From: a virus
Reading direction: 5' to 3' (one strand)
Length of the DNA stretch: 39,997 bases
Virus record (IMG/VR): IMGVR_UViG_3300017719_000044
Coordinates: 1 to 39,997 of that record
Shown here: piece after piece, positions 6,158 to 15,600 of the stretch
How the letters are laid out: the number at the start of each line of letters is the position of its first letter
How positions within the stretch are numbered: the stretch's first letter is position 1
Made by a program: the position numbers and the translations under genes
The notes under the pieces: generated by a model
What the model was told of the DNA's origin: nothing
Database searches by the model: none
What the model saw: the letters and a program-made list of their open reading frames with translations, nothing else

Positions 6158-6347
6158 TGTTTTCTCCCGTGAAATATTGATCGAAGCTAACCGCTGGGAA
6201 TGCTTCTTTGATTTGTGATAGATAAGCAGAAGAAACACTGCCACGTCTGGCCCAGCCGTACGGAACAGACCGTCCAGTATTCAGACGACGTGACACCTCC
6301 CTTGCGCCTCCCAAGTCATTTATCAAACTTTCGATGTCAAAGGTCAT
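6117..6347 (-). CDS. Small Cro-like helix-turn-helix regulator (76 aa)
   Basis: The N-terminal 60 residues form a compact helical DNA-binding domain: ESLINDLGGAREVSRRLN and SVPYGWARRGSVSSAYLSQI read as the HTH core of Cro/YdaS-type phage regulators. The tail (GENSERVSEHSTGDAG) is disordered. The gene faces the early rightward operon across an 81-base gap, the classic place for a Cro/repressor-type switch, and is followed in the same transcript by the primase-helicase. The dyad TTGCTTATACGCTA in the gap, with relatives at 3840 and 4090, is the likely binding site. No integrase is visible, so this may be an early/late timing switch rather than lysogeny control. Binding site and role are inferred. 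Confidence 0.7.
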   Translation of the reverse strand: MTFDIESLINDLGGAREVSRRLNTGRSVPYGWARRGSVSSAYLSQIKEAFPAVSFDQYFTGENSERVSEHSTGDAG

Positions 6348-6359
6348 GTGTTTTTCCTC

Positions 6360-6402
6360 TTGTAATGGTGTTGCTTATACGCTAAACACAACTAATCAAC
6401 AA
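6360..6402. promoter_or_regulatory. Divergent promoters with putative operator C
   Basis: Leftward: TTGTTG (6402-6397), a 17-base spacer and TATAAG (6379-6374) form a near-consensus promoter for the HTH and primase genes. Rightward: TTGTAA (6360-6365) with TAAACA (6383-6388) at 17 bases, or TTGCTT (6371-6376) with TAATCA (6393-6398) at 16 bases, would serve the recombination operon. The dyad TTGCTTATACGCTA (6371-6384) covers the leftward -10 and lies in the rightward promoter, so one bound regulator could control both directions. Confidence 0.65.
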
Positions 6403-6428
6403 CCCTTAAACGTCAAGGATCAACCATC

Positions 6429-6848
6429 ATGGAAGAAATTATATTTGGCGACAGCTATATAAAGCTATCCCCAGAGGTTCGGCTCAAAGAGGAAAGGTTG
6501 AAGGACTTAGGCTCGAAATATGTCGAGGCCGAGGCCAAGTTTCAACACTTTAAGGATACGCTCGCCTATATAAAAGAGAGTATCTTGGCTGAACTTCCCG
6601 AAGAACCTGCCGAACACACTCTTGGACTAGAGGACGGACGCACGATGATCGTTCGTATTCCAGAGAAGTGGTCTTGGGATAAGAAGCGTCTCAAAGATAT
6701 TTACGACAGCACAGCAACACCAGAGTGCGTCAACACAAGCTTCACCGTAGACCGCAAAAAATTCGAGGCCGCACCAGAAGAGGTGCGCAACGTTTTAGCT
6801 GAAGCGTTGACCATCGAATGCGGAGCAGCAACCATCAAGGTATCATAA
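6429..6848 (+). CDS. Early operon protein of unknown function (139 aa)
   Basis: This is the first gene of the rightward operon, ATG at 6429 after AAGGATCAACCATC. The N-terminal half is a charged helix or coiled coil (RLKEERLKDLGSKYVEAEAK). The C-terminal half contains EDGRTMIVRIPEKWSWDKKRLKDI and ends in a conserved-looking small-residue stretch (ECGAATIKV). Coiled-coil proteins of this size (Gp157/host-nuclease-inhibitor-like) often open recombinase operons in phages, so an accessory or nuclease-inhibiting role is possible, but I do not recognise the family. Its last base overlaps the ATG of the ATPase gene (TAATG), showing tight coupling. Confidence 0.7.
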   Translation: MEEIIFGDSYIKLSPEVRLKEERLKDLGSKYVEAEAKFQHFKDTLAYIKESILAELPEEPAEHTLGLEDGRTMIVRIPEKWSWDKKRLKDIYDSTATPECVNTSFTVDRKKFEAAPEEVRNVLAEALTIECGAATIKVS

Positions 6849-7633
6849 TGAAAATACAGCCGTTAAAAACAAACGACGTTTCTGTAAAGGGATCGTCAAA
6901 GGTTCTGGTGTATGCACACCATGGAGCAGGGAAGACAACACAAGCAGCCCACTACCACGACAAGTTCGGCAAGGGTCTTGTGATTAGTGGAGAGAGTGGT
7001 CTTTCGTCTATCGCAGACAAGGAGATTGATTATCTCCCTTTCACAACTTTTGATCGCCCTGCCAAGAACGGGTATTCGTTCAAAGACATTGTCGGATACG
7101 TCAGTTCGGAAGACTTTAAGTCCGAGGGTTACAAGTGGATTTGCATAGACAGTGCCACCGAACTTTCACAGCGTTGCTTTGCTGATGTCGAGGCAGAGTT
7201 AAGTGGGTCAAGTAATGGGTTTGAGAAGTGGGGCTTGTACGAACGCAAGATCACTGCCGCATTGAAGTGGGTGCGCGACCTACCGATGCACGTACTAATC
7301 ACATCGCTTGCGGCAGAAGAGACTGACGACAATGGCGTCGTCAACTTCTGGCCCATGCTTGTACAAAAGAAGGTACAGAAACTTGTACCTGCTTTGTATG
7401 ACCATGTGTTCTGCTTAGTGCGCAAGACAACAGACAACAACGGCAAGATGGACGTACGCCGTTACATAATCACCGAGCAAGTTCATGGATGGCATGGCAA
7501 GTCTCGTGATCCCCACCGTCGCCTTCAAGCTATTGAGAATACAGACGACGTAACCGCACTCTTGGAGCGTATCTACATGACCGAACAAGAGTATAACAAA
7601 TACCTATCGAAAGGACCAACAGACGATGTTTAA
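6848..7633 (+). CDS. Sak4-like RecA-fold recombination ATPase (AAA_24, 261 aa)
   Basis: Walker A AHHGAGKTT is at residues about 24-32 and Walker B KWICIDSATEL near 96-106. A sensor-like strand MHVLITSLAAEE (about 155) follows, then the R-rich segment GKSRDPHRRL near the C-terminus. This is the minimal RecA/Rad51-fold ATPase seen in phage AAA_24/Sak4 proteins, which promote single-strand annealing together with a phage SSB. The next gene is exactly such an SSB, followed by a Cas4/YqaJ-type exonuclease, so the three make a recombination module. The ATG at 6848 overlaps the preceding stop. A longer in-frame extension upstream lacks a ribosome binding site. Confidence 0.85.
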   Translation: MKIQPLKTNDVSVKGSSKVLVYAHHGAGKTTQAAHYHDKFGKGLVISGESGLSSIADKEIDYLPFTTFDRPAKNGYSFKDIVGYVSSEDFKSEGYKWICIDSATELSQRCFADVEAELSGSSNGFEKWGLYERKITAALKWVRDLPMHVLITSLAAEETDDNGVVNFWPMLVQKKVQKLVPALYDHVFCLVRKTTDNNGKMDVRRYIITEQVHGWHGKSRDPHRRLQAIENTDDVTALLERIYMTEQEYNKYLSKGPTDDV

Positions 7634-8054
7634 TGGTTTTGCAAACATTGACCTATCAACCCTCAAAGATGACCGCCAAGCTATGTTAGATGTCGGCAAG
7701 CATGAGGTCACTATAAACGACGCAAAGGTTGAGGCGAACGAAGCTAAAGGCACGCACCAGCTAGTTTTGAATTACGAAAATAGCGATGGTGCAATACGCC
7801 AGTGGATTTATCTTAACCACCCAGCAAGCGAAAAGGCTACTGAGATTGGCTTACTGCAAGTCAAGAAGTTGCTTATTGCAATCGGTCACGATGGTGAAAG
7901 CACACCCGACGATGTCTCGTACTTGCGAGGCAAGAAGGTTGGCATCAATGTAATTAACGACGAGTACAACGGTACGGTGCGCAAGAAGGTCAACTATCAC
8001 TTCCCTGTGAAGGTTGAGGCTAGCACGAAGATCGACGACGAGATACCATTTTAA
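7626..8054 (+). CDS. Single-strand DNA-binding protein, DUF669-like (142 aa)
   Basis: The body reads as an OB-fold-like beta protein (KHEVTINDAKVEANEAKGTH, QLVLNYENSDGAIRQWIYLN, GKKVGINVINDEYNGTVRKK). It ends in the acidic tail DDEIPF, nearly the DDDIPF tip by which bacterial SSBs bind partner proteins. DUF669-type proteins serve as SSB in many phages and sit beside Sak4-type ATPases, as here. The ATG overlaps the end of the ATPase gene by 8 bases. It would coat single strands during replication and annealing and could recruit host SSB partners through its tail. Confidence 0.82.
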   Translation: MFNGFANIDLSTLKDDRQAMLDVGKHEVTINDAKVEANEAKGTHQLVLNYENSDGAIRQWIYLNHPASEKATEIGLLQVKKLLIAIGHDGESTPDDVSYLRGKKVGINVINDEYNGTVRKKVNYHFPVKVEASTKIDDEIPF

Positions 8055-8055
8055 A

Positions 8056-8886
8056 ATGCACCCAGTTCATCCGAAGGTTGCCAGCGTCCTTGAGAAGATA
8101 GACGAGGGCTACGCACAAGAGGTTCGAGGGGGAGCTAGGCAGTATATCGGCGCAAGCATGGCTGGCACCGACTGCATAGCACAACTCGCATTGTCTTTGC
8201 GTGGCTTCCCAGACACATCTGTTGACCCGCAGTTGCAGAGAATTTTCTTTGCTGGTCACAAGATAGAAGACTGGGTTGTCTACGATCTTAGGAAGCGAGC
8301 CGACCTTCGGGTGTGGGAAAAGGACGACATGACTGGACGCCAACACAGGCGTGAATGGTTGAACGGTCACGTCGTTTGCAACGCCGATGGGATCGTCGAT
8401 TTCGAAGATGGTACGGGCCAAGCAATTCTTGAGGTCAAGTCGATGAACGACAACAACTTCAAGAACTTTAAGAGAAATGGTGTGAAGAGTTCGCATCGCA
8501 AGTATTATCGTCAGATGACGATGATGATGGCGATGTTCGGGATCGAGCAAGCTTTTTTCATATCGTACAACAAAAATACAAGTGAATATCACGCTCAACT
8601 TGTTCCTTTTGACCAAGAGGAATGGGACGAAATGTACGTTAAGATACAAGCAGCACTCGATGGACAGGCGGGGCGCGTAGCTTCTGACCCTAATGATTGG
8701 CGATGTAAGTCGTGTTTCAAAAGGGAAAGCTGTTGGAGCCACGAGGCAAACGTGGCCCCCGCCTGTCACTTCTGCAAACACTCTTTCGCAAACAAAAACG
8801 GTGGATGGACGTGCAAGCTGACCAATAAAGAAGTTAGCCGCACATGCGACAAGTACGAACAATTCCGACCAGAGCCAAAGGTTTAG
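8056..8886 (+). CDS. Cas4/YqaJ-like PD-(D/E)XK exonuclease with C-terminal cysteine cluster (276 aa)
   Basis: The nuclease core shows HIVCNADG-type strands: VVCNADGIVDFED (Asp near residue 112) and QAILEVKSMND (Glu-x-Lys near 126-130), then YYRQMTMMMAMFGI, the helix with the conserved Gln/Tyr of RecB-family nucleases. The last 60 residues hold many cysteines (CKSCFKRESC, CHFCKHSF, CKLTNKEVSRTC), suggesting an iron-sulphur cluster as in Cas4 or a zinc ribbon. It would resect DNA ends for annealing by the Sak4-like/SSB pair. I chose ATG at 8056, two bases after the SSB stop; the frame is open further upstream but that stretch overlaps the SSB gene. Confidence 0.85.
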   Translation: MHPVHPKVASVLEKIDEGYAQEVRGGARQYIGASMAGTDCIAQLALSLRGFPDTSVDPQLQRIFFAGHKIEDWVVYDLRKRADLRVWEKDDMTGRQHRREWLNGHVVCNADGIVDFEDGTGQAILEVKSMNDNNFKNFKRNGVKSSHRKYYRQMTMMMAMFGIEQAFFISYNKNTSEYHAQLVPFDQEEWDEMYVKIQAALDGQAGRVASDPNDWRCKSCFKRESCWSHEANVAPACHFCKHSFANKNGGWTCKLTNKEVSRTCDKYEQFRPEPKV

Positions 8887-8888
8887 AG

Positions 8889-9140
8889 ATGACGGTTTCT
8901 AAAAGCACACTAGACGCACTGAAAGAAGTGCGTACTAGCATTATAAAAAAAGAAGCAGAGATTGAAAGCGTTGCTGAAAGGCTGGAAGACTTGAACGATA
9001 AGACTGGCGACGACGCGCATAGAGCGCGTACAAAATTGCGCCACGAGCGTGAGCGTCTTGTCGACATGAAGTGCCGAGCAGCGGAACTTGAAGTGGACGC
9101 TATTGAGATGGGGTACGCGAGGTTCACCGTAAATGGATAA
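8889..9140 (+). CDS. Small coiled-coil protein (83 aa)
   Basis: It starts at ATG 8889, two bases after the exonuclease stop (GTTTAGAG upstream). Nearly the whole protein is a charged helical coiled coil (LDALKEVRTSIIKKEAEIES, RLEDLNDKTGDDAHRARTKL) ending in a short strand (YARFTVNG). No motif identifies a function. The next ATG lies 8 bases before its stop, so it is translated as part of the recombination operon. Confidence 0.65.
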   Translation: MTVSKSTLDALKEVRTSIIKKEAEIESVAERLEDLNDKTGDDAHRARTKLRHERERLVDMKCRAAELEVDAIEMGYARFTVNG

Positions 9141-9453
9141 GCTACGTGATGTGCCTCTAGTAGAAGCAATGCGCCTTATAAACGAAGACCGCAACCAAGA
9201 TTACGGCGAGCCGTACGAGAACTTTCGCGACATAGCTGAGATGCTTACGGTGATGCTTAGACCAATTCTAAAGGATGGGACGAAAGTTCAATGCCATCAC
9301 GTTAGTATGATGATGATAGCTGTAAAGTTATCGCGCATGACAACAAGCCCATTAAAGCTCGATAGCTGGGTAGACATAGCTGGTTATATCGGCGCGGGTT
9401 GGGAAGCGACAGAAATGGAGCAAGAACATGACGCCACAAAGGAACGAAGTTGA
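9133..9453 (+). CDS. DUF6378-like protein (106 aa)
   Basis: The pattern AMRLINEDRNQDYGEPYENF, HHVSMMMIAVKLSRM and DSWVDIAGYIGAG is that of phage DUF6378 proteins, all-helical proteins with conserved Glu/Asp and His that may relate to the MazG-type nucleotide pyrophosphohydrolase fold. A role in nucleotide pools is a guess from that likeness. It overlaps the preceding gene by 8 bases and the next small gene by 26 bases. Confidence 0.65.
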   Translation: MDKLRDVPLVEAMRLINEDRNQDYGEPYENFRDIAEMLTVMLRPILKDGTKVQCHHVSMMMIAVKLSRMTTSPLKLDSWVDIAGYIGAGWEATEMEQEHDATKERS

Positions 9454-9607
9454 CGTAAGTCTTGACCTTATTTTTAAGGCGATCAAGCAGTCAAACACCG
9501 CAGAGACAAGAGCGATCTTATCTCGTGCGGTTTTTTTCTTGAAGCAGCAACAGTCGAAGATGGACGAGGTTCCGATTGAACAAATCGACCCTCGCCCTTT
9601 TGATTAG
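9428..9607 (+). CDS. Last small gene of the rightward operon (59 aa)
   Basis: This short frame starts at ATG 9428 inside the DUF6378-like gene and ends TAG at 9605-9607. It reads MTPQRNEVDVSLDLIFKAIK and further helical sequence, ending in IEQIDPRPFD. The composition is normal for a soluble helical protein. The tight overlap upstream and the acidic C-terminal tip (DPRPFD, loosely like an SSB-type tip) support it being real. Its stop overlaps by four bases the stop of the giant leftward gene, so the two operons converge tail to tail with no terminator between. Confidence 0.6.
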   Translation: MTPQRNEVDVSLDLIFKAIKQSNTAETRAILSRAVFFLKQQQSKMDEVPIEQIDPRPFD

Positions 9608-12600
9608 TTACTAGCTTTTCCAGCGAGCGTATCAACAATCGTCTCGCGCACACTGCTTGTCTGACCGATAAGTGGTACACGGCTAACGATCTCGCGTACT
9701 GCTGCGCGTGGCTTGCCGTTTGACCCCTCACCCATGATAGCATTCCCACCAGCTTGCGCACCGCCAGCCAGTATTGTTTGTGCATCATGCAGTATGCCGA
9801 GCGATGGTCCGAGTAGCATTTCAGTAATGCGTTGCGCACCGTACGCACCATTGTCTAGCTGGGATGCGGTGTCGTACATAAGTGATCCGATTAAACCAAG
9901 GCCACCCATTTGCATGAGGCCATCACGATACCAACCAAGTGCCATTGCTACGCCTTCATCGTCGCTGATGCCGTAATCTTTCAAGAACTCAAGGCGTCTG
10001 TCGCGTACTGCGAACTCTCTGTTCTCTTCGCCGCCGCGACCTTGAACCACGTCCTTTGCACCAACAACGGCAGCACCAACAACTGGTGCGCCAGCAAAGT
10101 ACATTAGAGGCATGAAGTTCTTGTGATCCTTTGCCTCTTTGTAAACGGTGTAACCCATACGCGTCATCATCAATGGGAACGACTTCAACTGGAAGATCAT
10201 CTGTCCGATTGGTGACTGCGCCCACAGTGGAATGTCTAATGGGTTTGGCGTGAAGATGGTTTCGTTTGCGAACCTGTGCATTGCACCTGCAACTTGGTAG
10301 TACATCTGATCTACGTCAGCAGAAGAGCCGCTGCGCAAGATGCGCTCGATGTTCATTCCTGGTTGTTTGTACAAATCACCAAGGCCGTACTCGTCGAGAA
10401 CACGGCGAGATTGTCGACCAGCCTTCGTGTTCGGCTTGCGTACTGCTATCTCCTGTTGTGACTTGAACCACTCGTAAGATACCGCTGCCGATATATCACG
10501 CATTGTGTTTGTCCAGTCAGTCAACCCGATTGCTGTAAAGAAACCAGCAGAGAAGCGTGTTGTGTCCATACCGAACGCTCGTGACATACGCTCTTGCACA
10601 ATGTTCTGCGTAGATGCGCCGACGTTGCGGATCATTTCGCGATACGCTGGGCCTACATCTGGATCGACCATCCACTTACGGTACGCTTCTGTTGATGAAC
10701 GCAGACTGCCACTTCTAATAAGAGGCAAGACAACGTCACCCAGTGACGACAGTGTCACGAACGGTAGGAGCGTCACGCTGTTGAATGAGCGCAGCCAAGA
10801 CGATGGCTTCTCAAGATGCTTCTCAAAGCTTGCATTGTACACAGGCTTGCGAGCAACAGCCTTGAACAAGTTGTCAGCCTCTTCAACCATGTGTGACTGA
10901 GGCATGTAGCTTTGGTCTAGCCCTTTTGTATCTGTTAAAGCTTCTGCAATCGCACGTGCGCGGAACGAAAAGTTCTTACGCATTTGGTCAGCACCAGAAC
11001 TCAAGCTGTCTGGCTCAACCATGGACATGATGTCCTCGTAGATTTCATCTACTGATGCACCGTCATGTGCTTTCTGCGCCAACTCTTTTGCTTTTTTTTC
11101 TCCGATTATCTGACCCTCTGGTCCACCCTTCTGGATGGGTGCCATGAATACAGCTGACTGGAAGATAGCATGTGCGCCTTCGCCAGCGACCTCGTCTTGT
11201 GTATTGGATGGGTCGATGAACAGCTTGTAGTCCTTGCGCAAAACCTTGTTTGATCGCAGCAATCTTGAGACAGCATCAGTGCCGCCATTCATAACAGCAA
11301 GATAATCGTAGTAGCCGAAACCGCCTACCCCAAATCTGTCCGCTATGTCGATGCGTTGTTCAACGCTGTCTGCGTACTTGGCACCAATAACCATAAGGTC
11401 GTTTTCAAGGAACTTGCTTAGATCGTTCGATGGGTCGCGCATGTTTGTGAACTGCGCTGCCCAGCCTTCGTCTAGGCGGATTAGACGCTGGTAATCCACA
11501 TGGTCTACACCACGTTCTCCGCTTCGGTTGAATGAGTGGGCGTCTCCAACCCATACCCCGTCTTCGTGGATAAGGCGGTCAGCCACGCCCTCTGCTTTCA
11601 AGCGGGCTTGCTGCGGCTTGAGAACCGCACCGCGTTCTGCGTGTTCTGCTGTGAAGTACTTAGACAGGATGTCCACAAATCCTTCGCGGTCTGCTTCTAT
11701 AAGATCGCGACGCCACACTTGAGGAACGTAGTTCTTACGAATGTTCCCAACGTCGTAGCCAGAAGACACAAGTCTGTCGCGAGCCTCTTTGAAATATGTA
11801 CGCATGTACTCGTATATTTCGCGCTCTTGAGATGTAAGCTCTGGAACCCGTCCCTCATTGCGGAGCGCACCGAGAACTCTCAAGTGGCTACCGATAGGCA
11901 TCTTGCGTGTGGGTGGTGGTATGCGCAGCATGGAACCGATGTTTTCGCCAACATTGTATGCGTACAACATTTCTCCAAGACCGTTTTGCAGCCAACGCTT
12001 CATCCCGTTTCCGCTGTCAGGTAGCTTAATAAGCATACGCTGTAGCGGCCCAAGGAATTGACCAGTACGCAAAGCGTAACGTTCGAAGTGGCCTGCGCCC
12101 GCGTCACTTGGCTCAAAGAACTCCGCGATGGATCGCATACCAGAGCGTGCTAGGCGTTGTGCGTTATTGCGTACAAGTCCGAACTTAGCTACCCGACGAA
12201 TTTCACGTCCTTCGCTTGGTGTGATCTCCTTCTTGCGCTTCACTTTTGCTAGTATCTCCGTTGTCTTCTTCGGCATACCCGCGATTTCAAGTGCGGAGAG
12301 TGCATCTTCGAACGCCTGATCTCCGTTGTCGTTTGCAACCTCCATAGCATCAATCACATGTGGAACAACGTCGCTTGGCATGCTCTCATTGAAACCCATC
12401 TCTGGCTCGTCGAACAACGCTGCACGCATATCGCGTACATCTGTTTCGTTGAGCATTGTTTTCTGCCCATTGATGTTAATGCTTGTGAAACCCATGTCGC
12501 GCATTACAGACATTAACTTCTGCTCGCCGCCTGCTGCGTCTTGTAGAAGACTTAGCATTTCAGATGGCTTGTACGATCCGCGCATACCATCAAGGATTGC

Positions 12601-15600
12601 GGAGGATTGTGACATACCCACCGTAAGGTCGTCCGCTTCACGGATGGCGCGGGACAGAACTTTAATAATCCCATCAGATGGGATCATGTCTCTCTTAAAG
12701 TTCGCAGGCTTTGTATCCCTGATAAGAACTGGCGTAGACATGTACTTGTCAGGCACACCCATTTCAGCAAGCTCTAAACGAAGTGCTTGCTCTTCGTAAT
12801 AAAGTTGCTGGATGCTGTTGCGGGAACCCTGCCGCGCGCGAAGCGTGTTAATGCTAGAGCGCACGTCACGTAGTTCGTCGAGTACGTCACGCACTTCGTC
12901 ACTTACTTTGTTCATCGGTGTTCTGGATATTTTGTTAAGTGGTGTCGCGTCCACTCGTATACCAGAGCGCATTGCCCCTACATTACTTACATCCACAAAG
13001 TATGGAATAATGTCTCCATCTTTCACGAAGTCTTGCATCGCACGTATTGTATTTGGTGATGCTTGCTGGATGTAATCAGCAGCAAAGTCTTCAGCGAACT
13101 CGGCTGGCACGTCATCAATGAACTTGTTTTTTGGCGATGTTGGGTCAAAGCTAGATGTCTCTGACAACATGTTGCCGTATGTCATTAAGGGCGCAAAGTT
13201 TCTACGTGCGTTCGGCTTCGCAATAAGCCCGTTAAGAATATACGACACGCCCTCTCTCATTGAGGTACGGACGTCGTTAAGAACATCGAACATGTGTTCT
13301 TTTGCAAAGTCCTCGTCTACTGTATCGAGAACCGCAGCAGCTTTCTTGGGAACCTTTACCCCCGCATCTTCAGCTACTAAACGAGCCAATACTTCAGATG
13401 GGTCATAGCCAACTGCCCCTGCTGCACGTCTAAGTGTTTCTTTTTGCGAGGCTGGCAAGATGCTTGAATTGTAAACGTATCCGCCAACAGTTTCCAAAGA
13501 GTTCATAATGTCTTCAGACTTTGTAACTTCACCTGCAATTTTGCGTACGTCATTCCGAAGTTTTTTGAAACTTTCAGAGGTGACCTTGGGTGACACTTCT
13601 GCCCCGATGTACATAAGGCGGGAAGCGATCTTACGTGCAGTAGATTGTAGTTCGCTTGTGCGGTGGGTGATTGCACGCAAAGCATTTCTGGCAGTGTATG
13701 GAAGAGATGCGGGAATACTTGGGTCTTCGCCAATCTCTGCATCCATCATCTTCTCTGTTTCGATTGCCTTGAATACTAGGTTGTTAGTAACAGTGTTCTT
13801 CTCCCCGCGACGCTGCAACTCCCATTCGATTGCGCGTGCAAGGTCAGCAGAAAACGCAAGGATAGGTTCTTCGTTTGTAAGGTCTTTAGGCGCGTTGCGC
13901 GTCATTAGAATTGCTTTTGTGTAGTTCTGAATAAGCTCTGGCGTACGCATTGCCTTTACTTCGTTCGTGATCGTCTTGTCTGCGACAGGCGTTGCGTTTG
14001 GCATTGAGCGAACAAGCCCAATAATGTGGCTGCGAAGCTTCTTGGATTGTTTAGTCTCCGCGCCAGCGTTCAAGCTGCGCTCGTACGCTTCGATTGATGT
14101 GTTAATATCAAGCTCGTTTATGCGTACCTTTGGCGCGTCCTTCAGGTCTGGCGCTGCTGCTGTATCTTTGATCTTCTGGTTGTTCTTGATGTTGCGCCCA
14201 GTAGCGGCCCGCTTGCGCTTTGCTGCGTTTGCACGGCCCTTAACGCGCTTGAAGCGTTGTGCGCGTTTGATTGTTTCTACGCCATTAGGAAGAGCCTCGC
14301 GACGTGCAATCTCTGTTGATGTCGCTTTGAACTCTGGGATGTCTCCGCCTTCCACGTCTAGGTAGGCGTTGTTCATCGTCGCCTGCACCTCTTTGATGAA
14401 CTCGTTTAAACCTTGCTTGTCAAAGATTTCAGTTATGCCGTCGTACACCTCTGGGCCAAAGCCAATTCCGTCGAAGTCTTCCCCGTCCTTGGTCTTGACG
14501 TCCATCTTGAACTTGCGTGTGACGCTTTCGATGGCCTGTGCTGCTTTTTTCATTTGCTTGTGATGACGACTAACAACTGCAAATGCGCCAGAGTACGGGC
14601 GGAGTGTCTCGTCGTTCTTGCGTGCGATAATTGCAGCTTCTTTCTTTGTGGTAGACATGCCACGAAGCTCTTTGGCAAAGTCCGCCAAGCGTTCGGCTGC
14701 TCGGTCTAAGTCTTTGTCCTCGTATGCTGCACGTGCTTCGTAGAATGAATTGCTCATTTCTGTGAAGCGGATGCGTATTGCTTTGCCTTTGTTTGTTGTT
14801 GGCTCGACTGGGTTCATAACGCTTACGCGCTCTGCCTGCACATCGTCGATGATTAACTTCTCGAAAAGCGGGACAAAGTCTTGGTCGATAATTTCTTTGC
14901 CCTGTATCTTTTGGATGAAGTGCTTGACGAGAGCGGTTACTTTTTCCCACAGACCTTTATCTGGCACAGAAAGCATATCGTACTTTTGTGTTATGAACAA
15001 AGCAAACTGGTTCGCGAAGTATTCGTTAAAGCTTTCTTGAAAATTTCCTGCTCCGATCAGGACTTCACCAGTTTTCGGATTAACAACCGTTGGAGACTTT
15101 TCGATTATGTCTAGGGCTGCATCTGGATACAGCACTCCGTTTTCATTGTAAAACTTCTCAAACAAATTCAAGAAGTCTATCCTTGTCTTGTTGTCTAAAG
15201 CATTAATCCACATCCAATGGCCCATCTCGTGCGCCAAAACAAATTCGGGATTAAGGACTGCATCGCCGCCACCAAGCGTCCTTGCCGCAAGACTGGTGTC
15301 TAACAAAATGGCGTTTGACTGAGCTTTGCTGAAAAATTGCGATGATGCATAATGAGCGTTCATACCTTCGGTTGCTAAAAAAGTAGGCGCGTCACCATCG
15401 TCGGGGATCACTGCTCGCAACATCTTTTCAAAGTTTGCTTTTGCTTTAGCTGGCGCACCTTTCCAGACAACATCTTTTATAAGACGAATGCTGTCTTCAA
15501 GGGTTGTACTGTTATAACGAATGCCATCAGGAACAAAAAAATCTGTTATGGAGAGGGCGTTCTTCACAATAGCCATACGATTCGCAAATGAAAGGTCTTT

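Noticed and set aside
6117-6347. Lysogeny repressor
   Set aside because: A small Cro-like protein alone is not enough; no integrase, larger repressor or partition genes are visible.
8020-8862. Long minus-strand open frame (280 codons) opposite the exonuclease gene
   Set aside because: Antisense shadow: the plus strand codes for a recognisable nuclease with tight operon spacing, and the antisense product has no motif or ribosome binding site context.
12326-12799. Plus-strand frames opposite the giant gene (also about 13508-13924, 13967-14365, 17960-18349)
   Set aside because: Low-complexity, Ser/Arg-rich products typical of reading the reverse of a long helical protein; no start signals or operon context.
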